From the NCBI GenBank assembly GCA_002868955.1, contig PKTW01000150.1, positions 1 through 32,088 on the forward strand: a stretch of 32,088 nt of DNA, written 5' to 3'. The translations under genes were made by a program, and so were the position numbers. This document shows, in pieces, positions 31,960-32,088 of the stretch (its first letter is position 1; each line of letters starts with the position of its first letter). Under the pieces are notes generated by a model, which was not told the DNA's origin, did no database searches, and saw nothing but the letters and a program-made list of their open reading frames with translations. The stretch is from Desulfobulbaceae bacterium. GTDB lineage: Bacteria > Desulfobacterota > Desulfobulbia > Desulfobulbales > BM004.

Positions 31960-32088
31960 GTGCGGTGCTGCGCAAGAGCTGAGGGTAGGTCCCTCGAAGC
32001 CGCCATACAGGTGGAGGCTTCAAACCACCTTAAGCTGCGCTGGTAAAGAGCCAGGGTGGTGAGCGTTAAGGAAAAGGCCCCGCAGGAC
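31960..32088 (+). ncRNA. Structured RNA, probable 5' part of a group II intron (partial)
   Basis: The sequence starts with GTGCG, the 5' consensus of group II introns, and then has nested hairpins: GAGGG/CCCTC (about 31982-31998), GAAGCC/GGCTTC around CAGGTGGA, CCACC/GGTGG, and CTGG/CCAG, closing with AAGGAAAAGGCC and CGCAGGAC. The layout resembles domain I of bacterial group II introns as I remember it. The reverse-transcriptase frame and 3' end would lie beyond the window. Its G+C content is far above that of the flanking cargo. Another structured RNA cannot be excluded. Confidence 0.5.

Overview
The window looks like a chromosome segment from a Gram-negative anaerobe, most likely a Desulfobacterota (Desulfobulbales-like) bacterium. 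The evidence is a complete TolQRAB-CpoB envelope operon, an outer-membrane phospholipase A, lipoprotein and signal-peptide genes, a c-type cytochrome, a CCA-encoding tRNA-His, and a type II fatty-acid cluster with two CrtI-like desaturases that recalls anammox and Desulfotalea. The taxonomic call is inference; no rRNA is present.

Layout. (1) 0.4-6.2 kb, + strand: a lipid-modifying gene cluster (ketosynthase, acyl carrier protein, two phytoene-desaturase-like FAD enzymes, ketoreductase, FabZ/FabA-like dehydratase). (2) 6.5-11.0 kb, + strand: tolQ, tolR, tolA, tolB and a lipoprotein CpoB/YbgF with no pal gene between them. (3) 11.0-17.7 kb: an AmpG-like permease (-), a TlyA-type methyltransferase, a DUF3047 protein and a two-SH3 protein (+), then a large helicase-exonuclease fusion (-) that joins what are MrfA and MrfB in Bacillus. 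(4) 17.8-24.36 kb: a genomic island bounded by a 20-nt direct repeat (19/20 identical), carrying the C-terminal tail of a tyrosine integrase at its right end. Its cargo is a universal stress protein, an aldo/keto reductase, a block of decayed small genes, a membrane protein, a patatin fragment and OMPLA. (5) 24.38-27.16 kb: backbone, with a PheA-ACT-TyrA fusion, a zinc-ribbon protein and tRNA-His. (6) 27.16 kb to the end: a second accessory block beginning at tRNA-His, with all genes on the - strand (secreted proteins, MscS-family channel, cytochrome c). It ends in a highly structured sequence resembling the 5' part of a group II intron.

The most striking feature is a family of dispersed hairpin repeats that separates the genes of both accessory blocks and that I did not see in the backbone. 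The core is an inverted repeat, TTAACT - exactly 18 nt - AGTTAAGAT, followed by TGTGGCAAG. Eight copies keep the 18-nt spacing although loop and arm sequences differ. All copies in the first island point +, and all clear copies in the second point -. Several genes are cut off exactly where a repeat begins or ends (integrase, patatin, two signal-peptide genes). The arrangement looks like a cassette array or a recombination-prone repeat system. The repeats do not fit canonical integron attC sites, and no complete recombinase lies in the window.

Most genes in regions 1-3 and 5 are ordinary and well supported. Cargo genes without a recognised family are described as such.
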